Origin: JAPPHA01 sp963662705
Lineage (GTDB): Bacteria; Pseudomonadota; Alphaproteobacteria; Rhodobacterales; Rhodobacteraceae
DNA length: 64,000 nt
Direction: 5' to 3'
Assembly (NCBI GenBank): GCA_963662705.2
Contig: OY759767.1
Span: 5,208,001-5,272,000 of the forward strand
Within the stretch, counting starts at the first letter, position 1, and every line of letters begins with the position of its first letter. The position numbers were made by a program, and so were the translations under genes. A model generated the notes under the pieces. It ran no database searches. It was given only the letters and a program-made list of their open reading frames with translations, and was not told the DNA's origin. Of the stretch, positions 24,519 through 33,015 are shown piece after piece.

Positions 24519-26198
24519 TCATCTGCAACCACGTTTCGAAGGCAGAATGGCATCACCGGGTTCCTCGGCACAACTGGCAGAGAGAACTTTTTCCAGCGCG
24601 GCAATGATCTCGTCGGACGAAGCATTGAGCCAGCGCGCGGCGACATGCTGATCCGGGCGAAAAAGATATACAGCTTGGTCCGCATCTCCAACGTATCGTT
24701 CCGCAAGCAACGTCCCGTGCGCGCATTCAAGTCGCGTAATCACAAGATCTATCCCCCGGGAGTTCGCCACCCGCCTTATTCGTGACTCCGGCACATCGCT
24801 GTTGAACGCAAGAAGTTGGAAGCCTCCGGTCAACACCTCGGTCATCCAACCCACGCCGGTCGGAGCATCCACGACCGGTGCGCCAGGCCGGATCCGCAAT
24901 GGCAGACCACTCCCGTCCCGGGAACTCAGGGGAGAGCCATCATAGATTGCGGGGACGGATAATCGCCCCGAATTCACCAGGGTCCTCGCAAACGGAACAT
25001 GTTCGACGAGATCGAGCACCGATTCCCGGAACAAACGGCTGATGGTCGACTTCGGGGTCATGAAATCGGTCGAGCGGGTCGAATTCATGATGTTCTCGCT
25101 CGCGGCCAGCCGACGCTCGACATCGTAGCTGTCGAGAAGCGCGTCATCGGCGACACCATCAGTCACGAGCGCGAGTTTCCAGGCGAGGTTCTCCGCGTCC
25201 TGGATGCCTCCGTTGCACCCCCTTGCACCGAACGGAGACACGAGATGGGCAGAATCGCCGGCGAAGAATACACGCCCGTGTCGATAGGACGCCATGCCGC
25301 AGCACTGGAACGTGTAGACGCTGACCCATTCGATCTCGAATTCCGTGTCCGGGCCCAGCATCGCGCGAACCCTCGGGACCACGTTCTCCGGCTTGACCAC
25401 CTCGGCACGGTCGATGTCCCAGCCAAGCTGAAAGTCGATCCGCCACATTCCGTCAGGTTGCTTGTGCAGCAACGCCGAATGTCCGCGGTTGAATGGCGGA
25501 TCAAACCAGAACCAGCGTTCGGTCGGAAACCCGGCGTCCATGGTGACATCAACGATGAGAAAATTGTCCTCGAATACGCGGCCCTCGAATCCGAGCCCCA
25601 GCATTGACCGGACCGACGACCGGTACCCGTCGCAGGCGACCAGCCAGTCGGCTTCGAGCGCGTAGCGGCCATCGGGAGTTTCGATTTCAACGGCCACGCT
25701 GCCTTCGCCGGCGTCAATGGCAACAACCTGGTTCCTGCCGCGGATTTCGATCGGGCATCCTTCCGAAATCGCCTCCCGGATTCGCTCGAACAGGAACTTT
25801 TCGAATAAGGGTTGCTGGAGATTGATGAACGCGGGACGCTTGTGGCCTTCCTCCGGCAACAGGTTGAATTCGTAGATCTGCCTCGTATCGCGGAACACCC
25901 TGCCGACGCTCCAGACAACACCCTTTTCGACCATAGGGTCCCCGGCACCGAGCCGGTCCATGATCTCGAGCGTGCGCTTGGAAAAGCAGATGGCGCGCGA
26001 CCCGGCGCCAACCCCGTCGGACTCGTCCAGAACGAGTACCGGAACTCCCCTGAGGCCGAGGTCGAGTGCGAGCGCCAGGCCGACGGGACCTCCTCCGACA
26101 ACGATGACCGGATGCCGACGAGGATGCGGAGCGTCCTGGTCCGGAGACCGCCGGTATGGGTAAAGCGTGAACGCGATTTCGTAGCCGGGTCGCTTCAC
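24519..26198 (-). CDS. FAD-dependent aromatic monooxygenase (MhpA/MhaA-like)
   Basis: A 559-residue flavoprotein hydroxylase. The FAD-binding VIVVGGGPVGLALALDLGLRG lies near the N-terminus, the DG motif in DWLVACDGYRSSVR, and the GD motif in VFFAGDSAHLVSPFGARGCN followed by GIQDAENLAWKLALV. A thioredoxin-like C-terminal domain (about 400-550) is typical of phenol-hydroxylase relatives. Given the homogentisate genes, 3-hydroxyphenylacetate 6-hydroxylation to homogentisate is a sensible candidate reaction, but the substrate cannot be read from sequence. The GTG at 26198 is selected: GGGGAA lies upstream, and an open frame to 26423 would overlap the MBL gene. Confidence 0.86.
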   Translation of the reverse strand: MKRPGYEIAFTLYPYRRSPDQDAPHPRRHPVIVVGGGPVGLALALDLGLRGVPVLVLDESDGVGAGSRAICFSKRTLEIMDRLGAGDPMVEKGVVWSVGRVFRDTRQIYEFNLLPEEGHKRPAFINLQQPLFEKFLFERIREAISEGCPIEIRGRNQVVAIDAGEGSVAVEIETPDGRYALEADWLVACDGYRSSVRSMLGLGFEGRVFEDNFLIVDVTMDAGFPTERWFWFDPPFNRGHSALLHKQPDGMWRIDFQLGWDIDRAEVVKPENVVPRVRAMLGPDTEFEIEWVSVYTFQCCGMASYRHGRVFFAGDSAHLVSPFGARGCNGGIQDAENLAWKLALVTDGVADDALLDSYDVERRLAASENIMNSTRSTDFMTPKSTISRLFRESVLDLVEHVPFARTLVNSGRLSVPAIYDGSPLSSRDGSGLPLRIRPGAPVVDAPTGVGWMTEVLTGGFQLLAFNSDVPESRIRRVANSRGIDLVITRLECAHGTLLAERYVGDADQAVYLFRPDQHVAARWLNASSDEIIAALEKVLSASCAEEPGDAILPSKRGCR

Positions 26199-26247
26199 GG
26201 CCGTGTTCCCCGATCGATCATTCCCGACCGTACCGATTCCGAAGGCT

Positions 26248-27198
26248 TCAGCCCTGCAGGGCTTCCCACATTTCGAGATCCCGCGCCGCCGTCCAGATTC
26301 GCGGCGTGTCGATCCCGCGCGCTTCGTCGAATGCGCGCGACACGTTGAACGGCAGACAGTGTTCGTAGATCGCGTAATCGGCGAATTTCGAATCGCATTC
26401 TTCGCGAACCGCGTCCCAGGCATCCTTCAGGGACCCGCCCCGCGCCGCCACTCGGGCCGCCGGCAGGTAGGTCGAGCGAAGGAATTCGCCGGTGCTCTCG
26501 ATCCCGGCCCGGACCTGGTCACGTCCGACAAGCGCCGCGCCCCGGCCGGGCGCAACGGAAAGCGGCCTGTAGGCGTCAACGGCCGCCAGCGTGCCGCCCC
26601 AGTCGCTGAAATGTCCATCCCCGCAGTAACAGGCCGACTTGAACTCCACGATGTCGCCCGTGAACATGACCTGCTCATCGGGAACCCAGATCACGATGTC
26701 CCCGGCCGTGTGCGCCCGCCCGAGATGCATGAGTTCGACCCGGCGGTTGCCGAGGAAAACGGTCATCGCGTGCGAAAATGTCGTCGTCGGCCACGTCAAT
26801 CCGGGAATCGACTCATGCCCTTCGAACAGCCGCGGAAATCGCTGGAACTCGCTGTCCCAGTCTTCCTGCCCGCGTTCGACAACCATGGCCCGTGCCGTGT
26901 CCGACATGATCACTTGCCTGGCCTGGTAAGCCGAGGCGCCGAGTACCCTGACGGCATGGTAATGGGTGAGCACGAGATGGGTTATCGGCTTGTCGGTCAC
27001 GCTCCGGATCCGGTCAATGACCATTTCCGCCAGCCTGGGGGTCGCCTGGGCCTCCACGACCATGACCGCGTCATCGCCGATGATGACGCCGGAGTTTGGG
27101 TCGCCTTCCGCCGTAAATGCCCAGAGGTCCCGGCCGACCTCCGTAAAGCTGATGGTCTTGGCTCCGAGGTCTCCTTGCGACGCAAATGCTTTGGCCAT
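26248..27198 (-). CDS. MBL-fold hydrolase-like protein with an incomplete metal motif
   Basis: A 316-residue metallo-beta-lactamase fold. The usual HxHxDH reads THYHAVR (residues 78-84), so His79 and His81 remain while the Asp and the third His of that motif are Val83 and Arg84. His163 (RAHTAGD) and Asp182 (FTGDIVE) are present. This would leave at most one complete metal site. I believe a subfamily with this change recurs near homogentisate genes. It sits between fahA and the monooxygenase in one transcription unit; a role as hydrolase or in handling a pathway intermediate is unproven. Confidence 0.83.
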   Translation of the reverse strand: MAKAFASQGDLGAKTISFTEVGRDLWAFTAEGDPNSGVIIGDDAVMVVEAQATPRLAEMVIDRIRSVTDKPITHLVLTHYHAVRVLGASAYQARQVIMSDTARAMVVERGQEDWDSEFQRFPRLFEGHESIPGLTWPTTTFSHAMTVFLGNRRVELMHLGRAHTAGDIVIWVPDEQVMFTGDIVEFKSACYCGDGHFSDWGGTLAAVDAYRPLSVAPGRGAALVGRDQVRAGIESTGEFLRSTYLPAARVAARGGSLKDAWDAVREECDSKFADYAIYEHCLPFNVSRAFDEARGIDTPRIWTAARDLEMWEALQG

Positions 27199-27271
27199 TC
27201 TCTTTCCGTCCTGTTGCTCTCTTCTACGTGGTCAAGGTCATCTCCGGTCAGGGGGCCGAAGTCGTGGCGAG

Positions 27272-28558
27272 TTAGTTGCCGAGACCGGGATATTCGATGG
27301 CAGGCAATACGGTTCCGTCGCAGGAGCCGAAACCCACTCTGAAGCCCTTCCCCTGTGCCCGGCCCGTCATGCTCACGCGATCGCCGTCCTCGAGAAAAAC
27401 CCGGGTCCCGCCTTCCGCGAGGCCGACGCGTTCCTTGCCGCCCCAGGCCAGTTCAAGAAAACTCCCCCTGTTTTCGGGGTTGGGTCCGGAAATCGTGCCG
27501 GAGCCGATCAGGTCGCCCGTGCTCATCCGGCATCCACTCGAACTGTGGTGGCAGATCTGCTGGGCAGGTGAAAAGTAGAGTTCCCGGAAATTGGTTCGCG
27601 TAAGCGTCGTGTCGGCGGCGGCACCATCCGGGCGAAGGGTCACCTCCAGGTCGATGTCGAACATCATCGGTCCGGGTTCACGGAGATATGGCAGGAGTTC
27701 CCGGTCGCGTTCCGGCCCCGAAACCCTGAACGGTTCCAGCGCGGCCGGGGTGACGATCCAGGGGCTGATCGTGGTTGCCGTCGCCTTGGCCTGGAACGGG
27801 CCCAGGGGCCGGTATTCCCAGGTCTGGATATCGCGCGCGGACCAGTCATTCAGCAAGACGTATCCGAAGATCATCGTCTCCGCCTCCGCCACGCTGACCG
27901 GTCGGCCCATGGCCGACGGCAATCCGACGACGGCACCCATTTCCAGTTCGAAGTCGAACCGGCGACAGGGGGCAAACTCCGGCGCATCACGTCCAGGCGG
28001 TTTGAGCTGTCCCCAGGGGCGGCGAACCGGTGTGCCGGAAACCACGACGGTCGAGGCACGGCCATTGTATCCGATGGGCATGTGCAGCCAACTGGGAGGC
28101 AAGGCGTTTTCGGCCCCTCTGAACATCGTTCCGACATTCGTCGCATGGTGCCGCCCGGAATAAAAGTCTGTGTACTCGGCGACGACAAACGGCAGGTGGA
28201 GATCAACATCCGCCAGCGGAAACATGGCCCGGGAGGCGGCCGCACGATCGGTTTCCGGTCCATCGGCCGCCAACAACTCGCGGAGACGCGACCGAAAGTC
28301 CTGCCAGGCCCGGGGACCGCACGCCATGAAGTGGTTCCACGCGGGTTGCACCAGGGCATTCTCCGCGCCAGCCGGTGCCTTGACTACCTGCTCTTGCGCC
28401 AGCGCGGTGATGTCCAGGACAGCATCGCCTATGGCAATCCCGAGTCTTCGCCCGGATCCCGGCGCATTCCGGCGGGAAAACACTCCGTGCGGAAGGTTGT
28501 TGAGCGGGAAGTCCGAATTTTCCTGGTTTGCGCTTTCGACCCAGGACAGTTCAATCAT
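27272..28558 (-). CDS. fahA: Fumarylacetoacetase
   Basis: A 428-residue fumarylacetoacetate hydrolase, the last step of tyrosine/homogentisate breakdown, giving fumarate and acetoacetate. The N-terminal domain (NLPHGVFSRR, RLGIAIGDAVLDI) and the catalytic domain (VAEYTDFYSGRHHATNVGTM, ELEMGAVVG, LLNDWSARDIQTWEYRPLGP, ISPWIVTPAAL) are complete, with the metal-binding Asp in DFYSGRHH. It lies between hmgA and the MBL gene on the same strand. Confidence 0.95.
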   Translation of the reverse strand: MIELSWVESANQENSDFPLNNLPHGVFSRRNAPGSGRRLGIAIGDAVLDITALAQEQVVKAPAGAENALVQPAWNHFMACGPRAWQDFRSRLRELLAADGPETDRAAASRAMFPLADVDLHLPFVVAEYTDFYSGRHHATNVGTMFRGAENALPPSWLHMPIGYNGRASTVVVSGTPVRRPWGQLKPPGRDAPEFAPCRRFDFELEMGAVVGLPSAMGRPVSVAEAETMIFGYVLLNDWSARDIQTWEYRPLGPFQAKATATTISPWIVTPAALEPFRVSGPERDRELLPYLREPGPMMFDIDLEVTLRPDGAAADTTLTRTNFRELYFSPAQQICHHSSSGCRMSTGDLIGSGTISGPNPENRGSFLELAWGGKERVGLAEGGTRVFLEDGDRVSMTGRAQGKGFRVGFGSCDGTVLPAIEYPGLGN

Positions 28559-28692
28559 CTCGCCATCTCCATGTTCAGCGGATTCCGTGATCGGCCAGTG
28601 ATCAAGGATCAGGGACAGGTTCCCGCGGCATCAATTCCGGACGCAACCGGATGTCCTGCCCTCTCCATCCTTTGGCGTCACGCGGCCGGGGC

Positions 28693-30057
28693 TTACTTGA
28701 GGCCCGGTGTTCCGTCAAACTTTCGCTCCAGCCCTGACCAGCAGTCCGCGTAATCCTTTTGCAGGGCCGCCGTCTCGGCGGCAAACCGGGTCAGCTGTTG
28801 CGGAAACCGGGTTTCGAACATGAAGCTCATTGTGTTGGTCAGTTTGACCGGGTCCCAACTCTCGGTGGTCGCCTTTTCGAATGCGTCCCGGTCGGGTCCG
28901 TGGGGCAGCATGCAGTTGTGCAGGCTGATTCCTCCCGGCACGAATCCTTCGGGCTTTGCATCATAGACACCGTAAATGTTGCCCATGAATTCCGACATGA
29001 TGTTCTTGTGATACCATGGAGGCCGAAAGGTGTCCTCCTGGGGCAGCCATCGTTCAGGGAAGATCACGAAATCGATGTTGGCCGTGCCTTCTTCGGCCGT
29101 AGGTGCCGTCAAGACCGTGTAGATGGATGGATCCGGGTGATCGAAACTGATCGCGCCAACCGGCGAGTAGGTCCTGAGATCATACTTGAAGGGCGCGTAG
29201 TTCCCGTGCCACGCCACGACATCGAGCGGTGAATGGTCGATTTCCGAAACGTGGAACGCGCCGCACCACTTGATCCAGATCCTGCACGGTGACTCCTTGT
29301 CCTCGAACGCAGCGACAGGCGTCTTGAAGTCACGAGGATTGGCCAGGCAATTCGCCCCGATCGGGCCTCTCCCTGGAAGGGTAAACCTCGCCCCGTAGTT
29401 CTCGCAGACGAATCCGCGGGCAGTGTCGTCCAGGAGGCCGACCTTGAATACCATGCCCCTCGGCAGAATGCAGACTTCGAGCGGCTCAAGTTCAATGATG
29501 CCGAACTCGGTGAAGATCTCCACACGGCCATCCTGCGGAACCACCAGCAGCTCGCTGTCGGCAGAGTACATGTAATCGTCGTCCATGGACTCGTTGGCGA
29601 GATAGACATGGCTCGCCATCCCGACCTGGGTATGCACGTCGCCGGCCGTCGTGACCGTCCGCATCCCGGTCAGGAAATTGACCGGCTCGCCCGGAAACTC
29701 GACCGGGTCCCAGCGATACTGTCCCAGGGAAATCACGTCCTCGACCACGTGCGGCGCGGTCTTCCAGAACGGGATGCCGACCTTCCTGAACCGCCCGACA
29801 TGGCGGACGGACGGACGGATTCGATAAAGCCAGCTCCGCTCGTTCTTCCCGCGCGGCGCCGTGAACGGCGACCCCGACAACTGTTCGGCATACAGGCCGT
29901 AGTTCACCCGCTGGGGGCTGTTCCTGCCCTGCGGCAAGGCCCCGGGCAAGGACTCCGTTTCGAAGTCATTTCCGAACCCGGGCATGTACCAGGGGACGGT
30001 CCCCATGGATGACGTATCCCGAAAAACCCCGGACTCGATGGTGGATTGCCTGTTCAT
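28693..30057 (-). CDS. hmgA: Homogentisate 1,2-dioxygenase
   Basis: A 454-residue iron-dependent ring-cleavage dioxygenase that converts homogentisate to maleylacetoacetate. Family blocks are YMPGFGNDFETESLPGALPQ, GLYAEQLSGSPFTAPRGKNE, ILPRGMVFKVGLLD and the iron-ligand area PPWYHKNIMSEFMGNIYGVY. The ATG at 30057 follows a GGGGAG ribosome site and excludes an upstream open stretch. It is the first gene of the minus-strand catabolic operon and diverges from marR over 146 bases that hold a perfect palindrome. Confidence 0.96.
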   Translation of the reverse strand: MNRQSTIESGVFRDTSSMGTVPWYMPGFGNDFETESLPGALPQGRNSPQRVNYGLYAEQLSGSPFTAPRGKNERSWLYRIRPSVRHVGRFRKVGIPFWKTAPHVVEDVISLGQYRWDPVEFPGEPVNFLTGMRTVTTAGDVHTQVGMASHVYLANESMDDDYMYSADSELLVVPQDGRVEIFTEFGIIELEPLEVCILPRGMVFKVGLLDDTARGFVCENYGARFTLPGRGPIGANCLANPRDFKTPVAAFEDKESPCRIWIKWCGAFHVSEIDHSPLDVVAWHGNYAPFKYDLRTYSPVGAISFDHPDPSIYTVLTAPTAEEGTANIDFVIFPERWLPQEDTFRPPWYHKNIMSEFMGNIYGVYDAKPEGFVPGGISLHNCMLPHGPDRDAFEKATTESWDPVKLTNTMSFMFETRFPQQLTRFAAETAALQKDYADCWSGLERKFDGTPGLK

Positions 30058-30118
30058 GGCGTCACACTCCCCAACAGGATATGCACGATTGGACCCCGAC
30101 GGGTTCGGCGCATGCATA

Positions 30119-30136
30119 TCGTTGCAATTGCAACGA
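30119..30136. promoter_or_regulatory. Perfect 18-bp palindrome, likely MarR-family operator
   Basis: TCGTTGCAATTGCAACGA reads identically on both strands and lies mid-way between the divergent hmgA and marR starts. Placement and symmetry fit an operator bound by the MarR-type protein encoded next to it, controlling both transcripts, probably with homogentisate or a precursor as ligand. Confidence 0.7.
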
Positions 30137-30203
30137 AGTCAAGGTAAATCGACTCCGTTCGGGTTGTCGCACACCGGACGGGACGCATGGAAAGGCCGGC
30201 TCC

Positions 30204-30638
30204 GTGGCTGACTTTCGACTTGATGACTTCTTGCCCTGGCAACTGGCGGAGTTGGCGGATCGGGTGAGCCGCGGCCTCTCCGGCCTCTACCGGGATAAGT
30301 TCAGAATCTCGGTGGCCGAGTGGCGCGTTGTCGCTCATCTCAGCCAGGCCGAAAAGGTCAGTGTCAGGGAAATTCATGCCCGCGTCAGGATGGGAAAGTG
30401 GCAGGTCTCGCGCGCGGCCCAACGCCTCGAATCGCGCGGATATATCCGCAAGCGAACGGGAAGAACCGACCGGCGCCTGGTCGAGTTGTCCCTGACTCCG
30501 AAAGGACGGGCGATGGTGAACGAGATCATCCCGCTGGCACTCGAGTACGAAAAGGAACTGCTGGCCCGGGTCTCGGGAAAACGGGAGGCCAAGGACCTGA
30601 TCAGGTCCCTTCTCAGGAGCATGGAGGCATCGAATTGA
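30204..30638 (+). CDS. MarR-family transcriptional regulator of the homogentisate genes
   Basis: A 144-residue winged-helix regulator. The helix-turn-helix is in VSVREIHARVRMGKWQVSRA followed by AQRLESRGYIRKR, with the wing containing the usual DxR (GRTDRRLVELSLTPKG). It starts with GTG at 30204 after GGAAAGG; an open frame reaches back to 30009, but it would overlap the hmgA start. It probably represses hmgA and its own operon, like HmgR in pseudomonads (functional analogy). Its stop overlaps the TTG start of maiA by three bases. Confidence 0.88.
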   Translation: MADFRLDDFLPWQLAELADRVSRGLSGLYRDKFRISVAEWRVVAHLSQAEKVSVREIHARVRMGKWQVSRAAQRLESRGYIRKRTGRTDRRLVELSLTPKGRAMVNEIIPLALEYEKELLARVSGKREAKDLIRSLLRSMEASN

Positions 30639-31258
30639 ATATTGTCCTGTACGATTACTGGCGATCATCCGCAGCATACCGCGTCCGGATCGCGTTCAAC
30701 CTGGCCGGCTTGCCATACCAATCCGTGCACCTCGATCTTCTCGCGGGCGAGCACCGGAGTCCCGGGCATCTGGAACGCAATCCGCAGGGCCTTGTTCCTG
30801 TCGCGGAAATAGACGGGCATGTATTCACCCAGTCGCTTGCCATCATCGAATACCTGGATGAGGCCGGGCATTTCCCCTTCTTGCCCGAGGACCTCCTGGG
30901 ACGCGCGCGGGTGAGGGCGATCAGCTACGTGATCGCAATGGAGACGCATCCGGTCTGCAACCTCTCTGTCGCGAAACACGCCGAGGATTCCTCCGGAGGT
31001 CACATCGCGATGAAGGACTGGATGGAAAGATTCATTCCGCGAAGTCTTGAAGCGCTCGAAGCCATGGTGGCTGAATCGGGCGGCCATTGTTTCGGGGACC
31101 GGATCACGATGGCCGATGTCTGCCTGGTTCCGCAAGTCTACAATGCGCGGCGCTGGAAGCTCGATCTCGACCGCTATCCTTCGGTTTCGCGGATTTCGGA
31201 GCGCCTCGAGACCCACCCGGCCTTCCGCGATGCCCATCCGGACCTGTTCCGGCCGTAA
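30635..31258 (+). CDS. maiA: Maleylacetoacetate isomerase
   Basis: A 207-residue zeta-class glutathione S-transferase. The catalytic loop SSAAYRVRIAFNLAGL (residues about 9-24) is followed by LLAGEHRSPGHLERNPQGLV, QSLAIIEYLDE and a helical C-terminal domain with DRITMADVCLVPQVYNARRW. It isomerises maleylacetoacetate to fumarylacetoacetate with glutathione, linking hmgA and fahA. The TTG start is favoured because GGAGG lies six bases upstream and the gene overlaps marR. Confidence 0.94.
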   Translation: MNIVLYDYWRSSAAYRVRIAFNLAGLPYQSVHLDLLAGEHRSPGHLERNPQGLVPVAEIDGHVFTQSLAIIEYLDEAGHFPFLPEDLLGRARVRAISYVIAMETHPVCNLSVAKHAEDSSGGHIAMKDWMERFIPRSLEALEAMVAESGGHCFGDRITMADVCLVPQVYNARRWKLDLDRYPSVSRISERLETHPAFRDAHPDLFRP

Positions 31259-31455
31259 GGCTGGGAGGCGGCACGACGCACCGGCTGTCCGGACAGTGGC
31301 AGTCGCTCGCCGCGCATGAGCGGGGCTCTCACCGGAATGCCTGCGACCGATCTCGTGTCGTGCGGACGCCTTCCGGTCCCCACGGGATTCCGCTCGCTTC
31401 GGCCGGCAACTTGAGAATCCGAACGGAACGCCAAAGTTTACCCGCTCCGTTTCGC

Positions 31456-32277
31456 TCAGATCGATTCGATGTCGACGCCCGAGACATTTGCCGATGAAAC
31501 AAGGCCCCTGACAAACCGCCGGGCCTCGCGGGTCCAGGACGCCTTCTCGAGAGCTTCGGCGATCCTGGGACGTACGACGTCGAAGGGGAGCTTTCGGCCC
31601 CGAACGCGATCTTCCAGCCGGATGATGTGATAGCCGTACCGGGATTCAACCGGCTTCCCGGTCATTTCCCCGGGACTCAGTTCCTCAAGTACGGCTTCGA
31701 ACTCGCTCACCGTGTCGCCTGACGAAATCTGCCCGAGGTCTCCGCCTGACCTGCCGGAAGGACAGGAACTCATTTCACGCGCCAACTCGCCGAATCGCTC
31801 GGGAGCTTCCTTCAGGGTTTTCATGGCGGAATCCGCGCGGCGGGAAGCATCGCGACGCTTGTCGGAATCTTCGGGCTCGGCGGCAAACAGGATATGGGCC
31901 GCCTTGTACAACGTCGGCGCCCGGAAACGATCCGGTTCGGATTCGTAAACGTCGCGTATCCTGTCCTCGGTCGGCTCCTCGGGGCAGACGCAATCCTCGA
32001 TCAGCGCCCGGATTCGGGCCTCGGCGTCCGATTCCCGCCGCCCCGGACCCATGCTCCCGGGAACGGCCCGAATTCCCCTGCGATCGGCCTCCGCCAGCAG
32101 GAGTTTCCGCACGACCAGGGCTCTCGCCGCCTTTCGCCATGCCGTACCGGGTTTTCCCGCGGGCGCCGAATGATGCTGGGCTTCAGCGGCAATTTCCGCT
32201 TGCGTGATAACCTGCCCGTCAACGGTAACATCGCTCACCAAGGCATTCGGCATGTGTCGGCCCGTCCGTCCGGTCAT
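31456..32277 (-). CDS. PpiC-type (parvulin) peptidyl-prolyl isomerase of the nar operon
   Basis: A 273-residue protein, or 265 if it starts at the ATG at 32253. The N-terminal helical chaperone part is followed by a rotamase domain: AAHILFAAEPEDSDKRRDAS, FGELAREMSSCPSGRSGGDL, GQISSGDTVSEFEAVLEELS and RYGYHIIRLEDR. No signal peptide is seen, so it is likely cytoplasmic, unlike SurA/PrsA. It directly follows narI. A parvulin after narGHJI is known in pseudomonads and related denitrifiers, where it is thought to aid folding or maturation of the reductase. Confidence 0.87.
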   Translation of the reverse strand: MTGRTGRHMPNALVSDVTVDGQVITQAEIAAEAQHHSAPAGKPGTAWRKAARALVVRKLLLAEADRRGIRAVPGSMGPGRRESDAEARIRALIEDCVCPEEPTEDRIRDVYESEPDRFRAPTLYKAAHILFAAEPEDSDKRRDASRRADSAMKTLKEAPERFGELAREMSSCPSGRSGGDLGQISSGDTVSEFEAVLEELSPGEMTGKPVESRYGYHIIRLEDRVRGRKLPFDVVRPRIAEALEKASWTREARRFVRGLVSSANVSGVDIESI

Positions 32278-32325
32278 TCCGGCACGCGGCCACGACCGCC
32301 GGGATGCCCGGGTTTTTCCGTCGCC

Positions 32326-33015
32326 CTATCTTTCGGCACCGCTCCGTCGGGACCGCACGACCTGGTAACCCGGCCTGAACAGGTATCGGACCGGAACCGA
32401 AAGCATGTGAACCAGCCTGGTAAAGGGGAACAGCAGGAATATGGTCAGGCCCAGGAACAGGTGCAGCTTGAAGATCCAGTGGGCGCCGGAGATGTAGTCC
32501 GCCGCAGCCAGGTCGAAGGTGAATATTCCCTGGGACCAGGCCATGAACTTGACCATTTCGCTCCCGTCCAGGTGTTGCCCGGAAACGGGGATCGTCGCGA
32601 GCCCCAATGCCAGCTGGACCAGGAGAATCACGAGAACGCCAATGTCGGCAAAACTGGAATTCCTCCGAATCCTCGGATCCGACAACCTGCGGTGAAGCAG
32701 GATCGCCCCGCCGATGAACGCGATGACTCCAGCCACGCCGCCCACGACCATTGCGAGGATCTGCTTGGCGCCGTGGCCGATACCGATCGCGTCGAAAACC
32801 TCGATTGGCGTGAGAAGTCCGACCAGGTGCCCGAAGAAGACGATGATGACGCCGACATGGAACAGGACGGATCCAAGCACGAGCTGGCGCCGCCGCAGGA
32901 GTTGGCTGGAAAACGACTTCCACGTGAACGGGTCCCGCTCGTAGCGGACGATACTCCCGACCAGGAGAACGGACAGGCAGATATACGGATAAATCCCGAA
33001 TACGAACTCATGCAT
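32326..33015 (-). CDS. narI: Respiratory nitrate reductase gamma subunit (cytochrome b)
   Basis: A 229-residue membrane protein with five hydrophobic segments. It anchors NarGH and takes electrons from quinol through two haems b. Expected family blocks are seen: FGIYPYICLSVLLVGSIVRY, GVIIVFFGHLVGLLTP with a haem-ligand His, and HWIFKLHLFLGLTIFLLFPF followed by TRLVHMLSVPVRYLFRPGYQ. It overlaps narJ by eight bases. Confidence 0.95.
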   Translation of the reverse strand: MHEFVFGIYPYICLSVLLVGSIVRYERDPFTWKSFSSQLLRRRQLVLGSVLFHVGVIIVFFGHLVGLLTPIEVFDAIGIGHGAKQILAMVVGGVAGVIAFIGGAILLHRRLSDPRIRRNSSFADIGVLVILLVQLALGLATIPVSGQHLDGSEMVKFMAWSQGIFTFDLAAADYISGAHWIFKLHLFLGLTIFLLFPFTRLVHMLSVPVRYLFRPGYQVVRSRRSGAER

